Source: an uncultured Lachnoanaerobaculum sp. (lineage in GTDB: Bacteria > Bacillota > Clostridia > Lachnospirales > Lachnospiraceae). Taken from it: a stretch of 16,663 nt of DNA. How positions within the stretch are numbered: position 1 is the stretch's first letter; every line of letters begins with the position of its first letter. Of the stretch, positions 14,676-16,663 are shown in pieces. The position numbers and the translations under genes were made by a program. A model generated the notes under the pieces. The model was given only the letters and a program-made list of their open reading frames with translations, was not told where the DNA came from and did not search any database. Where the stretch lies: positions 1 through 16,663 of the forward strand of contig NZ_CALLVU010000075.1 of assembly GCF_938015485.1 (NCBI RefSeq). Reading direction: 5' to 3'.

Positions 14676-15259
14676 AATTACAGAGTCTGGCACAGATAGG
14701 TCTTAGTTATTGTAAAGATATATACGATAAAGAAAGATATCAGAGAATCAGAGATATTTCTGCAGAAATAGTTTCATTTATGATGGATATTCCAAATATG
14801 AAAGTTAAAGATCTTTTCTGCAATGAAAGTGGTTATCAGACACCAAAACTTGACACCAGAGCCGCTATTTTTAAAGATGAAAAAATTCTTCTTGTACATG
14901 AAAATGACGGCAAATGGTCTTTACCGGGAGGATGGGTGGATGTTAATGTATCAGTAGGCGAAAATGTAGTAAAAGAGGTTAAGGAAGAATCAGGATTGGA
15001 TGTTATCACGGAAAAAGTAATAGCGATTCAGGACAGATCAAAACATAATCTACCTGTCTATGCATATGGAATATGTAAAATTTTTGTCCAATGTTCTGTA
15101 ATTGGTGGTAAATTTGAAGAGAATAATGAAACGACAGAATATCGTTATTTTTCAATATCAGAATTACCTGAACTGGCAACAGAGAAAAATACTGTAGAAC
15201 AAATCAAAATGTGTTTTGAGGCTTATAAATCAGATAATTGGAAAACATTATTGGATTAA
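14639..15259 (+). CDS. Nudix hydrolase with Nudix_hydro_N domain
   Basis: A 206-residue enzyme. Residues 1-65 fit the helical Nudix_hydro_N domain ('LQSLAQIGLSYCKDIYDKERYQRIRDI'), and 'NESGYQTPKLDTRAAIF' (62-78) joins it to the catalytic domain. The Nudix box is 'GGWVDVNVSVGENVVKEVKEESG' (97-119), with the metal-binding core KEVKEE at 112-117. Two positions differ from the textbook box: the arginine is Lys112 and the first glutamate is Val104; similar changes are common in this subfamily. Relatives hydrolyse ADP-ribose, CDP-choline or related nucleotides. Between a macrodomain and a SirTM gene, ADP-ribose is the natural guess, but this is inference. It starts inside the macrodomain gene, in a different frame, after GAGAGGGAAC. 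The sirtuin starts 34 bases downstream. Confidence 0.9.
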   Translation: MDKKECWLQWAIELQSLAQIGLSYCKDIYDKERYQRIRDISAEIVSFMMDIPNMKVKDLFCNESGYQTPKLDTRAAIFKDEKILLVHENDGKWSLPGGWVDVNVSVGENVVKEVKEESGLDVITEKVIAIQDRSKHNLPVYAYGICKIFVQCSVIGGKFEENNETTEYRYFSISELPELATEKNTVEQIKMCFEAYKSDNWKTLLD

Positions 15260-15293
15260 TTATTTTAGAAAATTCACAGAAAGGATCAGAACT

Positions 15294-16288
15294 ATGGATA
15301 TTGAAGTTTTTAAAATATCTGACGGTTACAGAGAGTCTATCAATAAAGGAATAGCTGCAATGCAGTATTTTAAGGGCAGAGTTAAGTATGGAACCGGCGA
15401 CAGAGAAGAGCAGTTACAAAGATTAAAGAATGAAATTAGAAGTTGTGATGCAATTTTGATTGGAGCCGGTGCAGGCCTCTCCACATCTGCCGGATTATCA
15501 TACACCGGTGAGAGATTTGATAAGTATTTCTTTGATTTTGCAAAAGCTTTCGGTATAAAAGATATATATTCAGGCGGTTTTTTCCATTTCCTAACGATGA
15601 AACTCGCTGGGCTTGGTGGGCGAGGGCAATTTATTATAATAGATATATAAAGGCTCCTAAGCCTGTCTATGAAAATTTACTTAAGGTTGTTAGTGGAAAA
15701 GATTATTTTGTAGTTACTACGAATGTTGATCACCAGTTTCAGAGGGCAGGTTTTGATAAAAAGAGGTTATTCTATACACAAGGAGACTTCGGGCTGTTCC
15801 AAAGTGAGGATGGTAAGGATGGCATTACCTTTGACAACGAAGTCTGGGTCAATAGAGCTATGGAGGCACAGGGATTTATACGTGATGATTCTGGCGAATT
15901 CGATGTTCCTAGTGATAAGTCAATCAAGATGCAGATACCTTCTGAACTAATTCCTGTTATGCCAACCACAGGAGGACCGGTTACAAATAACCTTAGAGCT
16001 GATGGGACTTTCGTCGAAGATGGTGGCTGGCGAGATGCTTCGGCAAGATATTCGGATTTCCTGCGCAGACACGAGAACATGAATGTGCTATTTCTTGAGC
16101 TAGGTGTCGGTGCAAACACACCGGTGATAATAAAGTTCCCATTCTGGCAGATGGCGATTACGAATAATAACTCAACTTATGCGTGTGTCAATTACGGTGA
16201 GGCTTTCTGTCCAGCAGAACTTGAAGAGAGAAGCATTTGTATAAGCAGTGATATCGGTGATGTGCTTGAAATAATACTGCAGTTCTAA
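15294..16288 (+). pseudogene. SirTM-type sirtuin (protein ADP-ribosyltransferase), interrupted by one frameshift
   Basis: The first part (from ATG 15294, after AAAGGA) codes for the Rossmann motif GAGAGLSTSAG (57-67), TGERF and YSGGF, but as written it stops at 15648-15650 after 118 residues. The rest of the sirtuin continues in another frame without a stop to 16288: TTNVDHQF, YTQGDFGLF, NLRADGTFVEDGGW, LELGVGANTP and YACVNYGEAFCP. Adding one T to the T6 run at 15578-15583 restores a 331-residue protein and gives YSGGFFPF, close to YSGGFYPF as I recall it from SirTM proteins, which places the lesion. Restored Asn144 and Gln163 are 19 apart, the same spacing as the catalytic Asn118/Gln137 I recall from Streptococcus pyogenes SirTM. 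The usual zinc cysteines are missing. It may be a true pseudogene, a sequencing error or a gene rescued by slippage. Confidence 0.85.
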
Positions 16289-16315
16289 TCAATAGCTTAG
16301 GAGAATTTGAGTTGC

Positions 16316-16663
16316 ATGAATATCTTAATTGAAAAAGGCATAAATGATGCTAATGCATTGTCGCTATGTGAATGGTCTAATGATAAGGGTAAGGATTTTC
16401 AAGAACAATGGATGGGGAACAGGGTATCTTATCCGCTTGATTGTGACAAAATAAGAGAACTTGAAAATGTTTTTTCAATTTTCAATGATGATGAGTTTAT
16501 CGGGATAATACAAGAAATAAGATCAAGTAAAGATAGTATCCACATCGGTAGGTTTGTACTAAATCCTGAAAAAACATGTATGGGCCTAGGTTCAATGGCA
16601 TTAAAAGAATTTCTAAAATACATTTTCGATAATAAAAACGTTAATAGCATTACCTTATCAGTT
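16316..16663 (+). CDS. GNAT-family acetyltransferase, N-terminal part
   Basis: The frame is open to the last base, giving 116 residues of an incomplete protein. 'VFSIFNDDEFIGIIQEI' is the beta-strand pair before the acceptor site, 'IHIGRFVLNPEKTCMGLGSMALKEFLKYIF' includes the acetyl-CoA-binding loop (here TCMGLGS) and the helix after it, and 'VNSITLSV' is the next strand. This is the standard order of a GNAT N-acetyltransferase; the substrate is unknown. AGGAG lies 12 bases before the ATG, rather far, so initiation may be weak. It begins 27 bases after the sirtuin stop with no terminator between, so it may be the fourth gene of the ADP-ribose operon. Confidence 0.72.
   Translation, partial: MNILIEKGINDANALSLCEWSNDKGKDFQEQWMGNRVSYPLDCDKIRELENVFSIFNDDEFIGIIQEIRSSKDSIHIGRFVLNPEKTCMGLGSMALKEFLKYIFDNKNVNSITLSV

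Noticed and set aside
14933..15005. Nudix box departures as a sign of an inactive enzyme
   Set aside because: Lys for Arg and loss of the first Glu fit what I recall as normal for the Nudix_hydro_N group, and the core glutamates remain.
15216..15293. Longer N-terminus for the sirtuin starting inside the Nudix gene
   Set aside because: The added residues resemble nothing in the family, and ATG 15294 has AAAGGA at a proper distance.
15723..15950. 75-residue open frame within the sirtuin
   Set aside because: It is a third-frame shadow; the conserved sirtuin sequence runs through the same bases in another frame.
15772..16119. 115-residue minus-strand open frame opposite the sirtuin
   Set aside because: No motif, no ribosome binding site, and the plus strand carries clear sirtuin motifs.

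Overview
The window reads as chromosome of a low-GC anaerobic Clostridia, most likely a member of the Lachnospiraceae. Arginine is almost always AGA, the ribosome binding sites are strong AGGAGG types, and the genes are an anaerobe's set: an acyl-CoA dehydrogenase with ETF and rubredoxin domains, a flavodiiron protein, a NusG-domain-II protein and a CmpB-type permease. I cannot name the genus with confidence. No rRNA, tRNA, IS element or CRISPR array was seen.

Layout. 1-4036 (+): the end of a YfhO-type membrane protein with an unusually acidic tail, argH, a small membrane-anchored NusG-II protein and a PLP aminotransferase, tightly packed and closed by a terminator at 4093-4132. 4037-4352 is a regulatory region with a promoter, paired palindromes and leader hairpins. 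4353-7484 (+) is a two-gene redox operon: a fusion of acyl-CoA dehydrogenase, the FAD domain of ETF alpha and rubredoxin, then a flavodiiron protein. 7600-8196 (+) is a DUF4375/DMP19 protein. 8269-9399 (-) is a membrane-anchored MsrA-MsrB fusion, convergent with the previous gene. 9513-13236 (+) runs from an AlkD-like protein and a YjbR-MGMT fusion (DNA alkylation repair) into a CmpB-type membrane protein and a DMT exporter with a histidine-rich tail. 13315-13746 (+) is an Rrf2 regulator. 13851-16288 (+) holds a zinc macrodomain hydrolase, a Nudix hydrolase and a SirTM-type sirtuin broken by one frameshift. A partial GNAT acetyltransferase runs off the right edge.

Two units stand out. In the redox operon, the fusion appears to connect acyl-CoA oxidation, through two flavins and a rubredoxin iron on one chain, to the flavodiiron protein, the usual rubredoxin partner that reduces O2 or NO to harmless products. 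In the ADP-ribose operon, SirTM would write ADP-ribose onto a protein, the macrodomain would remove it and the Nudix enzyme could break down free ADP-ribose. The Rrf2 gene and this operon share an inverted repeat (ATGTAA-N9-TTACA) on their promoters, which suggests one redox-type repressor controls both. With MsrAB and the alkylation repair pair, much of the window concerns oxidative, nitrosative or alkylation damage.

All family assignments come from reading motifs by eye; no database search was run.
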